Of a stretch of DNA of 64,000 nt, positions 35,113 to 46,645 are shown piece after piece; position 1 is the stretch's first letter; the number at the start of each line of letters is the position of its first letter. The notes beneath the pieces are model-generated. The model was not told the origin of the DNA and made no database searches. It saw only the letters and a program-made list of their open reading frames with translations. This DNA is from Heterohyrax brucei (Eukaryota > Chordata > Mammalia > Hyracoidea > Procaviidae). The stretch spans positions 72,339,833-72,403,832 of the forward strand of contig CM053141.1 of NCBI GenBank assembly GCA_028571685.1, given 5' to 3'. The position numbers were made by a program, and so were the translations under genes.

Positions 35113-36318
35113 ACAGGTTTGATTAGGGAAGTTCTCCTATGCCTGGATGACAGAGAATTCCATTGCTTTCCTGATCACTCACGAGTCATACAAAGTTCTG
35201 TGTAACTAAATCACCAACACAGTCCCAATTCAGAAATCAAAATTCTTCAGCTTCATGTAGTAGTCAAATCTATCAACCTAAAGTTGTTGTTACTCCTTCT
35301 CCCCTGGACAGCCTTGCTTTCTTTAGCTCAACTCTTCTGCTTCTCAGTAGTTGTCCTTTCACATGATTTATGGGTGGTCAGAAGAGATATAAGGGGAGTG
35401 CAGAAGTCAAGACTTCTCTCTCCTAACAAGTCTTCATGACTTCTAGACCTGATAGATGTTACAGCTGACTTCTTTGCTCAGGGCAGGGTGGCCAGGTTGC
35501 CCAGGACTTTTCCATTTATAACTAGTAATCTGGTATCCCAGGAATTCCCTCTGTGCCAGGCAATCCAGGGTGGTCTTCACCCCACTCAGGGCACATCGTA
35601 GCTTCTCAGAGACATCCGTCCCATCAGTGGAGACATCTCCCCTACATTCCTTTCATGTAGATAATGAGTTCTCCTTAAAGAATTTGCCTACTCTTCCTTC
35701 CAGGAAACTTGCAATGTCTCTGCAAGCTTCTAACTGCTAAGGTCTCTTGCCCGTGCACATGGAACATTGTGCGTGACATAATACAGTGTCATTCCCTTTC
35801 CTGTGTGGCCTTTATCTCGTACTTGGGAAACATTTGTATGTCTTTAGTCTTAACAAACTCAGCATGCAGGCCCAACTCACATGATCCTTACTCCTAAGGT
35901 TTGGCCACTGTAATCAGTCCATCTCTTCTCTCTGGCCCCTTGTGAAAGTTAGACACAGTAGTGTCCTCAGTGTCCATCAGTGAGCAGTGCCATATATCAA
36001 ACTCTTGAAATAGCCTCATAGAAGGGTCTTCTTTCTAGATCTCAGATGTGTAGGAAATGGAACTCATAACATAGCTCTCTCCACAAAACTTGTCTTCACA
36101 GTCACCATTCTGATTCTACATATTCACCAAAAACCTACCATTTTATGTCCTGCTCAGTGGGGGTAAAAATTTAAGAGTCATGGAACTGGTTTCTAAGTAT
36201 TTCCAGTGAAGATTTAAATCGGGGGTATTGTACTTACACTGGCATCTGACAATCTGACAGTTGCCATCCTAGGGTCTTGGCTAAAGTGACATTTTGACCA
36301 ATTCCTTTTGCAGAAAGG
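35113..36318. other. Single-copy stretch
   Basis: About 1.2 kb with no recognised gene or repeat. A 62-codon frame at 35,709-35,897 has no supporting features. Confidence 0.45.
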
Positions 36319-36319
36319 G

Positions 36320-36440
36320 AAAGGGAAAAAGCAAGGGAAACCAGTGTTAGAATGGTTAACCAAAAACTGGCAGTTGGAATGCCACTAGCTGCTCCTTGGA
36401 AAACCTGTGTGACCATTCTACATTGTCACATATAGAGTAC
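36320..36440 (+). mobile_element. AfroSINE, partial
   Basis: 'gggaaaccagtgttagaatg', 'gttaaccaaaaactggcagt', 'gctgctccttggaaaacctg' and 'tgtgaccattctacattgtc'. The tail is lost. Confidence 0.75.
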
Positions 36441-36679
36441 CTACTGATGTTTTTATATGCAGACAGTAGCACTGAAAGACTACCCAAGCAATAGTAATAA
36501 CATTTAAGAAGAGGAAGTAGCTGGTATTAGAACTAAATGAAGGAGACTTACTTTTCACTATTCATGTTTTTGTACCGCATGTGCCAGGTGAGTGTATAGA
36601 CTATGCATGTATTACCTATGGAAAAAACTTAATTAATGTTTCTAAAATGAGAAAAGGTAGAATGCCTATAAAGAGCCCC

Positions 36680-36862
36680 TGGGTGGTACAAACAATTATT
36701 ATGTCGTGCTACTAACCAAAAGTTTAGAGGTTTAAGTAAATCTAGAGGTACTTTGGAATAAATGCCTAACAATTTACTTCTGAAAAATCCATCATTGAAA
36801 ATTCTACTCTGCACACATGGAGTCACTATGAGCTGAAGTCAGCTCAACAGCAACTGGCAGAA
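36680..36862 (+). mobile_element. AfroSINE variant with 'ccattgaaaa' block
   Basis: 'gcccctgggtggtacaaaca', 'gtgctactaaccaaaagttt', 'gaaaaatccatcattgaaaa', and the tail 'cactatgagctgaagtcagc' plus 'tcaacagcaactgg'. It is the clearest copy of this subfamily and ends just upstream of the large RTE. Confidence 0.85.
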
Positions 36863-36989
36863 TTCCTATGATTAAACTTAACATGATGTATATAGGTCTC
36901 AAGTTAAAAATAAATTGACAAATTTGCTAATAACATAACTGACAGTAACAATGAGTAAATGTGATTCTATGCAGAAATAGCATAGAACA

Positions 36990-37812
36990 TTGTCAGATAC
37001 GGTGTCAGAAAGTGAGCCCCCCAAATTGGAAGGCACTCAGAAGATGACTGGGGAAGAACTGCCTCCTCCAAGTAGAGTCGATCTTAATGACATGAATGGA
37101 GTAACACCTCCAGGATCTTCATTTGCTGATGTCTCGTGGCTCAAAATGAGAAGAAACAGCTGCAAACATCCACTAATAATTAGCACGTGGAATGTACGAA
37201 GTATGAATCTAGGAAAACTGGAAATTGCAATAAATGAAATGGAACTCATAAACATTGACATCCTAGGCATTGGGAGCTGAAGTGGACAAGCATGGGACAT
37301 TTTGAATCCAACAGTCTCATGGTCTACTAAGCTAGGAATGAAAACTTGAAGAAGAATAGTGTTGCCTTTATCACCAAAAAGAATATTTCAGGATCTGTCC
37401 CGAAGTACAATGCTGTCAGTAATAGGAAAATATCTATGCACCTACAAGGATGGCAAGTAAACACAACTATTGTTCAAATTTACACACCAACCACTAAGGC
37501 CAAAGATGAAGAGGTTGAAGATGTTTACCAGCTTCTGCAATCTGAAATTGATCAAACATGCAATCAGGATGCATTGATAATTACTGGTGACTAGAGCACA
37601 AAAGCTGGAAACAAAGAAGAAGGATCCATCGTTGGAAAATGGTCCTTGATGATAGAAATAATGCCAGAGATCGTGTGATAGAATTTTGCAAGACTAACAA
37701 CTGTTTCACTGCAAATACATTTTGTAACCAACAAAAATGGCAACTGCACACACGGACGTCACCAGATGGCATACACAAGGATCAAATTGACTACATTTGT
37801 GGAAAAAGATGA
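36990..37812 (+). pseudogene. RTE endonuclease (APE-type) domain, broken
   Basis: In an active element this domain nicks target DNA to prime reverse transcription. The first open piece (36,990-37,280) ends in the domain start: 'STWNVRSM' is encoded at 37,182-37,205 and 'NIDILGI' just before a frame break. A second piece (37,346-37,594) reads 'QVNTTIVQIYTPTTKA' and then 'IITGD', where a TAG stop follows at the position normally holding W in 'GDWN'. A third reads 'TSPDGIHKDQIDYI' near 37,755-37,797. At least one frameshift and two stops make it non-functional. Confidence 0.9.
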
Positions 37813-37884
37813 TGGAAAAACTCCATATCAGTGGTCCAAACAAGACCAGGTGCTGACTGTGGCGCGGATCATCAATTACTCATA

Positions 37885-37951
37885 GCCAAGTCAATTACCG
37901 TCGAGTCGGATCCTACTCATGGTGACCCTAGGGGCCAGGGTAGAACTGGGC
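37885..37951 (-). mobile_element. Short SINE fragment inserted in RTE
   Basis: Between 'cactcatagccaa'-like and 'caaattcaaattgaccc' parts of the RTE lies an unrelated 67-base piece containing 'accgtcgagtcggatcctac' and 'ggccagggtagaactggg'. It is the reversed tail of the 'GGCACTTGGCTTGGC' SINE type. The flanks 'agccaa' and 'ggcaaa' may be a degraded short duplication. Confidence 0.7.
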
Positions 37952-38059
37952 AAATTCAAATTGACCCTAAAGAAAATTAAAACACATTCATGAGATACAA
38001 AGTATGACCTTGAGTATATCCCTTCTCAATTTAAAGACCATCTCAAGAACAGATATGAT

Positions 38060-39723
38060 GTGTTGATCACTAATGACCAAAGACCAGAGGTAGTGTGGAA
38101 TGACATCAAAAATATCATCCATGAAGACAGCAAGAGGTCATTTAAAAGACAGGAAATAAACAAAAAACCAAACTGGATGTCAGAGGAGACTCTGAAACTT
38201 GCTCTTGAACATAGAGCAGCTAATGTAGAAGGAAGGAATGGTGAAGTAAAACACCTAAAGAGAAGATTTCAGAGAAAAGACCAAGAAGACAAAAGAAAGT
38301 ATTATAATGACGTGTGCAAAGAGCTGGAAATGGAAAACCAGAAGGGAAGAACACGTTCTGCATTTCTCAAGCTGAAAGAACTGAAAAAAAGTTCAAGCCT
38401 GGAGTTGCAATACTGAAGGATTCTACAAGGAAACTATTAAATGACTCAGGAAGCATCAAAAGAAGATGGAAGGAATATACAGAGTCATTATACCAGAAAG
38501 AACTAGTCGATGTTCAGCCATTTGAAGAGGTACGATATGATCAGGAACCAATGGTGTTGAAGGAGGATGTCGAAGCTGCATTGAAGGCATTGGTTAAAAA
38601 CAAGGCTCCTGGAATTGATGGAATATCAATTGAAATATTTCAACAAACAGATGCAAGTGCTGGAAGTACTCAACCTTCTACGCCAAGAAATTTGGAGGAC
38701 AGCTACCTGGCCAACTGACTGGAAGAGATTCATATTTATGCCCATTCCAAAGAAATGTAATCCAAATGAATGTCAGAATTACTGAACAATATCTTTGATA
38801 TCACACGCAAGTAAAATTCTACTCAAAATCATTCAAAAGCGACTACAGCAATATACTGACAAGGAACTACTGAAAATTCAAGCTGGGTTCACAAGAGGAC
38901 ATGGAACCAGGGATATCATTGCTGATGTCAGATGGATCTTGACCGAAAGCGAAGAATACCAGCAAGATGTTTTCTTGTGCTTCACTGACTACACAAAAGC
39001 ATTCTACTGTGTGGATCACAATAAACTCTGTCTAACACTGCAGAGAATAGGAATTCCAGAACACCTAACTGTGCTCTTAAGGAATCCATATATGGATCAA
39101 GAGGCAGTTGTACAAACAGAGCAGGGGACACTGCATGGTTTAAAGTCAGGAAAGGCATGCTTCAGAGTTGTATCCTTTCACCATACCTTTTTAATCTGTA
39201 TGCCAAGCGAATAATCCAAGAAGATGGATTATACGAAGAAGAACGAGGCATCAGGATTGGAGGACTACTCATTAACAACCTGCATTGTGCAGATGACACC
39301 ACCTCACTTGCTGGAAATGAAGATTTGAGGCATTTACTGACGAAGATCAAGGATCACAGCCTTAAGTATGGATTGCCCCTCAACACCAGGAAAACAAAAG
39401 TCCTCACAGGTGGACCAACAAGCAACATTGTTATAACTAGAGAAAGGACTGAGGTTGTCAAAGATTTCATTTTACTTGGGGCCACAATCAATATCCTTGG
39501 AAGTGGCAGTCAAGAAATCAAAAGACGCACTGCACTGGGAAGATCTGCTGCAAATGACCTCTTCGAAGTATTCAAAAGTAAAGATTTCACCTTGAAGACT
39601 AAAACGTACCTGACCCAAACTATGGTATTTTCAATCACATTATATGCGTGCGAAAGCTGGACTATAAACAAAGGAGACAGAAGAATTGATGCCTTTGAAT
39701 TGTGTTGCTGGAGAAGAATGTAA
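38060..39723 (+). pseudogene. RTE reverse transcriptase domain, broken
   Basis: In an active element this copies the LINE RNA and probably the SINE RNAs at the nicked target. Open pieces at 38,060-38,416, 38,314-38,718, 38,795-39,214 and 39,157-39,723 lie in successive frames. Visible landmarks are 'KNKAPGIDGI' (finger region), 'FTDYTKAFYCVDH' (motif A, with Y where D is usual after AF), 'ILSPYLFNLYA' (motif B side) and the catalytic 'CADD' at 39,286-39,297. The C-terminal part contains 'NTRKTKVLTGG' and 'VVKDFILLG'. Frame changes near 38,400, 38,720 and 39,160 prevent expression as one protein. Confidence 0.9.
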
Positions 39724-40169
39724 AATGTACAATAAACCACCAAAAGAACCAACAGATATGTTCTGGAAGGATACAACCAGAGTGCTCCTTGGAAGCAAAG
39801 ATGGTAAGACTGTCTTACATACTTTGGACATGTTGTCAGGAAAGATCAGTCCCTGGAGAAGGACATCATGCTTGGTAGAGTGGAGGGTCAATGAGATGGA
39901 TTGACACAGTGGCCACAACCATGGTTTTAAGCATAAAAACAATTGTGGGCACAGTGCAAGACCAGTGTTTTCTTCTGTTGTTCATAGGGTCACTATGAGT
40001 CAGAACCGACTCGATGGCACCTAACAACAACAACATGAAGGAATAAACAAATTAATCAATAAAACAGAGTGGGAAGTCCTAGGTATGTATTAACTTGCTA
40101 TATGATAAAGGTGTGCTTCAAATCAACAGGGGGAAATGACTTACAATAAGTGATGTCTAAGCAACAGGC

Positions 40170-40792
40170 TATCATGATTAATAGAGAAAAGACAGAGGTT
40201 GTCAAGGATTTCATTTAGCCAATACTCATGGAAGGAGCAGTCAAGAAATCAAAGGACATATTGCATTGGGCAAATCTGCTATAAAAAGGCTCTTTAAAGT
40301 GTTGGAAAGCAAAACTGTCACTTTGAGGACTCAGGTGCACCTGACCCAAGCCATATGTTTTCACTCGTCTCATAAGCATGCAAAACCTGGAAAATGAATA
40401 AGGAAGACCAAAGAACTGACACCTTTGAGTTGTGGTGCTGGCGAGAGTTTTGAATGTATCATGGATTGCCAAAAGAATGAATTAATCTGTCTTGGAGAAA
40501 GTATGGCCAGAACGCTCCTTAGAGCAGAGATATTGATAGTTCACCCCATATACCTTGAACATAGTATCAAGAGGGACCAGACCTTGAAGAAGGACATTAT
40601 GCTTGGCAAACAAAAGGATGACCCTTAATGAATCAGATCGACACAGTAGCTACAACAATGGGCTCAGGCATAACAACAACTAGGAAGATGGCACAGGCTG
40701 TGTTTCTTCCTGTTGTACATAGAGTTGAAACAACAACAGAAACAACAGAAACAACAGAACAACAATCAGAAACAACAACACCTAACAGTAGC
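40170..40792 (+). mobile_element. RTE LINE 3' fragment, with expanded CAA-type tail
   Basis: It starts in the post-RT region ('agacagaggttgtcaaggat'), runs through 'aatctgctataaaaaggctc' and 'gttgtggtgctggcgagag', and ends with an unusual extended tail at 40,724-40,785 built from CAACAGAAA/CAACAACA units. It lies 130 bases behind the larger RTE, in the same orientation. Confidence 0.9.
40724..40785 (+). repeat. CAACAGAAA-type tandem repeat at RTE tail
   Basis: About five imperfect units of 'acaacagaa' and 'caacaacac' make a 60-base array that has grown at the element's 3' end. Confidence 0.8.
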
Positions 40793-41404
40793 AAGCAACA
40801 GGCCACCATTTGGAGAAACAAAATCCGATCCCTCATTCACTCCTGAACTAAATCAATTTCAAATAGATAAAAAATGTAAATAAAAATAAAGAAACATTAA
40901 TAGTAATGGATGAAAACACAACTGAATAGTGTTAGAATCATGACAAGTATGATAAAATAGAAAAGCTATAGATTAAAAAATGGATAGTCAGCTGGTTGCA
41001 TAAATGACTACAAAAAATTAAAGTCATGTAAAATTATTGAGCTGGAAAATGTTTTATTATAGCATTTTGCCACAACATAAAACTTGAAACCTTTAAAGAT
41101 GAATAAAAACTTCAAAAAAAAAAAAACCTAAACATACACAAACACAGAAAAAAATTTACGAATCTGTTGACCATATTGTTAACAGCAGTTTTTGTGCCAG
41201 GATTACACAGCTGACTTTTCTTCTTTTTTTTTTTCTTATTTCTTTTCTTCCCTTGAAACTAACATGCATGATTTTATAATAAAGTTGTTTTCAAATAATA
41301 TTTTTTCAAAAGTTCCATGTAATATGTTGAGACAGTGAGCAACATTTTCCAGTAAGGCAGAAAGACTAAATTCATTCGCTCAGACAAAGGAAACATTTTC
41401 CCAG
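40793..41404. other. A/T-rich single-copy stretch
   Basis: No gene or element is recognised. It holds short A runs near 41,115 and T runs near 41,225. Confidence 0.4.
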
Positions 41405-41439
41405 CAGGTTGTTTGTTCCTTCAGGCCTGTTCCTAGGGT

Positions 41440-41590
41440 CGCTGTTGTTCATCATGAGAAGAGCTGAAACTTGAACCCTTCTCTCTGTGCCTACTCTGAA
41501 GCTGGTGTTAATAGGGCACTGTCCACACTGAAATTTGAGACAAGGGTCGCCATGAGTCGGATCCAACTCCACTGGCACTTGGCTTGGCTC
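41440..41590 (+). mobile_element. Short SINE with 'GGCACTTGGCTTGGC' tail
   Basis: The end 'gacaagggtcgccatgagtc' plus 'ggatccaactccactggc' and 'acttggcttggct' is clear. The upstream 100 bases are only loosely SINE-like ('ttcctagggtcgctgttgtt'). Confidence 0.65.
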
Positions 41591-42315
41591 TATTTACGAA
41601 CCTGAAATTGGAAGCCTTGGTGAAAACCTGCTTTCCACAGAATGCTATTGTGAAGGATGTACATGCTCTAATTGATTTATTCTTTCACACCCAGTTTAAC
41701 TTTTTCTAATTCCAGCTTGAAAGAAGAAGGCAAGGCAGATAGTTTAGCAAAAAAATTCAGAGGAAAAGACATTGTGGTCATTCTATTCTTAAATGTCAGC
41801 ATTTTCAGTGTTCAGAAATTCTTACAAATACTTACAATCCACAACAGAAAGATGAAGTAATAAATAGGACCACAAAGAAGCTATGAAGATGTTATAGTAA
41901 TAGCTGTGATAGTGACATTTACTAAGAACTAGCATGTACCAAGCACTGTTACATACTTTATACGTACTGTGTCTAACCAGAAGGAACTTCTTGCAAAAAT
42001 AATCTGTATTATTGATTGCTTATCACAAAAATAATTGCATGAAAGTTAGGTTTTTTAAAAAGTTCCATGACTCATCACATTATCCTGAAAAATATTGCTG
42101 TTAAACATAAACATAAGCAATAATGAATAAAGGTCCTGTAACTATTAAAATTTCCCTAAGGGAGTTTTAGAATAAATGAAGATATTTTGGACTATTTAAT
42201 TCTTACATAGTGACAGAGTTTATGTCACTGTAGGACACTTCGATGCCTCTTAGAAGGCCAGGAGATGATGACTAACGGTGATGATGACCCTGAAAATAGC
42301 AATGATGATGACAGA
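41591..42315. other. Single-copy stretch with a MIR piece
   Basis: Nothing is recognised except a probable antisense MIR fragment at 41,895-41,990 ('tgtaccaagcactgttacat'). Confidence 0.45.
41895..41990 (-). mobile_element. MIR 5' piece, antisense
   Basis: 'agcatgtaccaagcactgtt' followed by 'acatactttatacgtactgt' matches the antisense MIR 3' block. Confidence 0.55.
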
Positions 42316-42317
42316 TA

Positions 42318-43012
42318 ATACCTGTTGTTGTCAGGTGCTTTAGAGTTGGATCCAACTCAAGGAGACACTGTATACAACAGAGCACAATGCTGCAAGGTCC
42401 TGCACCACCCTAACTATCACTGGTATGTTTCAGACCATTGTTGCAGCCACTGTGTCACTACATCTCACTGAGAGTCTTCCTCTTTTCCAGTGACCCTCTG
42501 CTTTACTAAACATGATGTCTTTCTCTGGGGATTGGTTCTCCTGATAACATGGCAGAATAAGTGAGAGCTATTGCCTCCATCTTCGCTTCTAAAGAGATTT
42601 CTGGCTGTACTTTTTCCAAGACAAATTTATTCACTCTTCTAACAATCCATCATAGATTCAATATTCTTTACCAACATCATAATTCAAAGGTGTTAGTTCT
42701 TCAGTCTTCCTTATTCATTGTCCAGCTTTTGCATGCATATGAAGTAATTGACAATACCATGGCTTGGGGCAGGTGCACTTGGTCTTCAAAGTGACACCTT
42801 TGCTCTCAAGTACTCTAAAGTGATCTTTTGCAGTGGGCTTTTACACTGTCATGTGATTTTTTTCTATGAGTATTTATTATTGGTCAAAGTAAAATGAAAT
42901 CTTTGACAACTTCAAGCTTTTCTCCATTTACCATCATGTTGCTTATTGGTCTAGTTGTGATAATTTTTGTTTTCTTTGTTTAGATGTAATCCATACTGAA
43001 GTCAATACTTGT
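42318..43012 (-). mobile_element. RTE LINE 3' fragment, antisense
   Basis: The reversed tail 'cctgttgttgtcaggtgctt' leads through 'acaatccatcatagattcaa', 'ttcattgtccagcttttgca' and 'gttgcttattggtctagttg' to 'taatccatactgaag'. A segment near 42,840-42,890 is altered or deleted relative to the other copies. Confidence 0.9.
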
Positions 43013-43722
43013 TTTACATGTATGACTTAATATAATTGACCATGTGGTAGGAAGAATCACTTTTGTGTCTTTTTTCTAGCCAAGATCTGGTAACTCCTGA
43101 CCCAGAGATCAGGCAGGACAGTGTGATAGGGCAATTTGGTCCACCAAAGGGATTGGTCAGCTTTTGCCCTCCCACTAGTCTTGAAATGAGCCACCTAAGA
43201 AGCATGAAAAAGAAGATCCCACCACCAGCAAGGAAGAATTGTCAGTAACCAGCACATCCTTTGGACCCAGAATCCCTGCACTAAAGTCTCTTGGACCTAG
43301 GAGACAGTGAGTGAAGCTGTAACCCCGAGGATAGGGAGAAGTGATAGCAGAGAAGTGGTGGCAGTAGAGACCTCACAGTGGGTTCCCAGCCCAAGAGGCA
43401 GAAAACAGAGTGCCTTTGGGCAGAGGCAGAGGGCCAAGGAGAGGTGTGCCTGAGAGCCTGGGTGAGAAGAGGCTATCATGATACAGAAACAGTGTCCTGA
43501 GCATTCCTGAACCTGAACTGCAGCAAGAAGAAAGTCAACAACGTGACCAAGATCACACAACCAGTGAAGGATGACTCTGGTATTGAATCCAGATAGTCCA
43601 ACTCTAAGCCTCTTACACAACACATTATGCTTTGAGGTCTGATCCCTGTACCCTAGATCTCCTTAGGGTAAAATGAAGGAATCAAGTTTTCAGATTTGTA
43701 GAAAAAGGTCTGCATCCTTTTA
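43013..43722. other. Single-copy stretch with a MIR piece
   Basis: No gene is recognised. 43,535-43,620 ('accaagatcacacaaccagt') is a probable antisense MIR fragment. Confidence 0.45.
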
Positions 43723-44228
43723 CGGTTGTTGTTTTTAGGTGTTACCGAGTCAGTTCAGACCCATAGAGACCCAGTGCACAGCGGAGCCAAACACTGTCCT
43801 GCCCTGCAGCATCCTCACAATTTTTGTTATGCTTGAGCACATTGCTAAAGTCAACGTGTCAATCCATGTTGATGAGGGTCTTCTTTTTAACTGACTCCAT
43901 ACTTTACCAAACATAATGTGCTTGTCCAGGAACTGGTCCCTCCTGATAAACACATAAAAAGACCTGAGATGAAGCCTCACCATCCTTACTTTAAGGAACA
44001 CTCTGGCTGTACTTCTTCTATGACATATTTGTTTCTTCTTCTGACTGTCCATGGACTATGCAATATTCTTCACCAACACCATAATTTAAAGGTATCAATT
44101 CTTCTTTTGTCTTTGTTATTTATTGTCCATTTTGAGCATGGATATGAGGTAACTGAAAATGGCATTGACTAGGTTGGGCGCACCTGAATTCAAAGTGATA
44201 TTTTGGCTTTTTAATACTTCAAAGAAGT

Positions 44229-46186
44229 ATTTTTTTTTAAGGATAATGTTATAAATCAGTCTTGTCAACTTCCTCTCCATCTGGAAGGACTATAACGACT
44301 GTAGTACATCCCTCTTTTTAACATGATGGCGAATTATTTCTTTCAGTATTAAAGCTTTGATTGAGTTTGGAGCCTTCCCTAACTGAGTAGGATTCTGGAT
44401 TCTATGTCTTTCTAAAATATAAAGTTAGTGGTTTTGTTCTTCTAAGCCAAAGCCAAGAGGTTCTTTCAGTATTTCTTACAGCTTTGGTTTGGTTTTTACA
44501 AAGTCTCTGAGTTTCTGTTTATCTGCAAATGTCTTAGTTTTCATATTTGAAAGATAATTTTGCAGGATATATGATTCTTGGTTGGAAATTCTTCTCCCTC
44601 AAGGCTTTGAATGTGTCATGCCACTGTCTCCATGCCAGCATGGTTTCTGCTGAGAAATCTGATGAAAGCCTACAGGATTTCCCTCTGAATGTCAGCTTTG
44701 CTTTGAGTCTTGCTGCCTTTAAGAGTTTCTGCTTACGTTTCTTTTTGTTAAGCTTTTGTTATGTCTTGGAGTCTTTATTTTGAGGTCTGTATTGAGTGGT
44801 GTTTGATATGCATCTTGGATATCTATATTCTCTTCCTTCATGATTTCTGGGAAGTTTTCTGTCAGCAGCTCAGCAACAATACTCTCTGCATTCTCAGGTG
44901 TCTTGTCCTGTTCAGGGATTCCAATTAATCATAGGTTGTTCCTCTTTCTAGAGTCCCACATGCTTCTTAATGCTTCTTCATTTTTCTTGTTTCTTTTTTC
45001 TGATTTCTCCTTGTAGATGCTGGAATCAGTAGCTCTGTCTACCAAGTCAGAAATTCTTTTTTTCCATTTGTTGCATTCTGTTTTCTTGGCTTCAAATTGA
45101 AGTTTCTGTGTCTTAGATTTTGTTCTTGATCTGTTGGATTTCAGAGTACTAGTGTTACATCAGATCAAACAACAGCTTGCTTAATTTTTCATTTTGTTGT
45201 TCTGCATTTTGTATAAGGTCTAGAAGGGCTCTGTATATCACTCTGTATTCACTTTCTGATAATTTCAGAGAAGTTTCTTCATCCAGAAAACTCCTTGGTT
45301 GTTTCATTTGGGGGCCTTCTGAATCCGTGGATAATTTCCTGTTTACTGTTTTCTCAAGGTTCTGTTGCTTTTGGGGCTTCATGTGAGTCAATAAAGGCTG
45401 GGGGAGATACTGTGACGATGGACCACAGATGTGTCTCTAGGCCATCTTAAAATGAAAAATAAATAAAAGGTATCTGACCACTTCCCAAGTCAGTCAGGTT
45501 TTCAGGTGTAGAGGTCCATTATCCCAAGTGGCAAAGTAAGCACCTCTATATCCAACCCCAGATGATACAAACTAGTTCAAAATACAGCAATGCTACTGCC
45601 CTGTTAGCCTCTGCCCACAGGTACCAGCCGTAGGCAACACTATGTAAACTACTGCTTTTCTGTTGCAAAAGTGCTCTCCTGTGGGCAGGTCTTGGCTTCC
45701 AGGCTAAGAATTAGGTCAAGCTAAACTCTCTGTAGCCAAGATGGCATCCCACACAAGGGTGCTGCTGCTTCCGTACAAACTAGACTGTGGCAGAGGCAGA
45801 AAGACAGGCCAAAAGTGGTGAGGTGCACAGAGTCTTAAGCCTGGCTCTCAGAATATGGCAATTTCACCTGCCTATCCCATCAACAGTGCATCTGAGCCTA
45901 GCCACTAGGCAAGACCCAGCTCTGCCCTCCCGCCAAGACAGAGAAAAAAAATTCAAAATAATGAGTTACCTTCAGTCCATGAGAGCCAGGACGAGCCAGG
46001 AGCAGGAGTTAGAGAGAGAGAGGAGGTTTTTCATTCAGTGGTATGAAGTCCAAATTAACAGCCCTGTGCCGTGTCCTGGGGCTCACTAGGCGACCATAAC
46101 GCTCTGTTTGATTATCAATTCAGATCTGTGTTTCCAGAGGGATTTAGGGAGTTGTGTGCTTAGTCTACCATCTTGACTCTACCTCC
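44229..46186 (-). mobile_element. HAL1-like half-L1 (5' UTR + ORF1 only), nested in RTE
   Basis: A 1.96-kb antisense insertion starts (at 46,186) with a typical L1 5' end, minus strand 'ggaggtagagtcaagatgg'. It runs through a 5' UTR and an ORF1, then about 230 bases of 3' UTR, and ends at a short A-tail (plus-strand T run at 44,230-44,238). No ORF2 is present. It is flanked by 'tcaaagaagt' on both sides (44,219-44,228 and 46,187-46,196), a 10-bp target-site duplication that may extend to 15 with one mismatch. A complete 5' end plus a duplication argues for one insertion of an ORF2-less element, as in the HAL1 class, rather than later deletion. Confidence 0.85.
44465..45391 (-). pseudogene. 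L1-type ORF1 protein, broken
   Basis: L1 ORF1p is an RNA-binding chaperone of the L1 particle. From the ATG at 45,391 the frame reads a glutamine- and lysine-rich N-terminus and then 'LSESEYRVIYRALLDLIQN', with a stop at 45,155. Further on, the RRM-type core is recognisable as 'LIGIPEQDKTPENAES' (about 44,870-44,930) and 'NFPEIMKEENIDIQDAY'. The C-terminal domain ends 'FADKQKLRDFVKTKP' near 44,500-44,545. Several stops lie between. The domain order is that of complete ORF1. Confidence 0.85.
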
Positions 46187-46645
46187 TCAAAGAAGTCTTT
46201 TGCAAAAGATTCAGCCAGTGCAACACATCATCAGATTTCTAGACTTCATGGGTGTTGATTGCAAATCCATGTAAAATGAAATCCATGACAACTTCGATCT
46301 TTTCTTCTTTTATCGCAGTTTTCTATTGGTCCAACTGTGAAGATTCTTGTTTCCTTTATGTTAAGACACAGTTCATACTGAAGGCTGAAGTCTTTGGTCT
46401 TCATCAGCAAGTGCCTCAGGACTTCTTCACTTTCTGCAGACAAGGAGGTGTTATCTGTGTATCACAGCCTGTTAATATATATTCCTCCAATCCTGATAAC
46501 ACATTCTTCTTTGTATAGTCCAACTTCTCAGATTATATCCTCAGCATACAGTCTGAGTAAGTGTCGTGAATGGATACAATCATGATGCATACCTTTCTAG
46601 ACTTTAAACCACGTAATTCTATTCAAATGACTGCCTCTTGAACTA

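Larger units (their letters stand above)
36975..40037 (+). mobile_element. RTE (BovB-like) LINE, nearly complete coding region, inactive
   Basis: About 3.06 kb run from just upstream of the apurinic endonuclease domain to the 3' tail 'ggcacctaacaacaacaaca'. The single ORF of an RTE element would encode endonuclease then reverse transcriptase. Both domains are recognisable but split by stops, frameshifts and a small SINE insertion at 37,885-37,951. The 5' UTR seen in the antisense copy (about 48.8-49.07 kb) is absent, so this copy is slightly 5' truncated. It is the best RTE copy in the window. No clear target-site duplication was found. Confidence 0.95.

Noticed and set aside
36940..40050. 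Target-site duplication for the large RTE copy
   Set aside because: Only weak A-rich similarity was seen between 'aacaatgagtaaatg' upstream and 'aacaacatgaaggaata' after the tail, which is not convincing.
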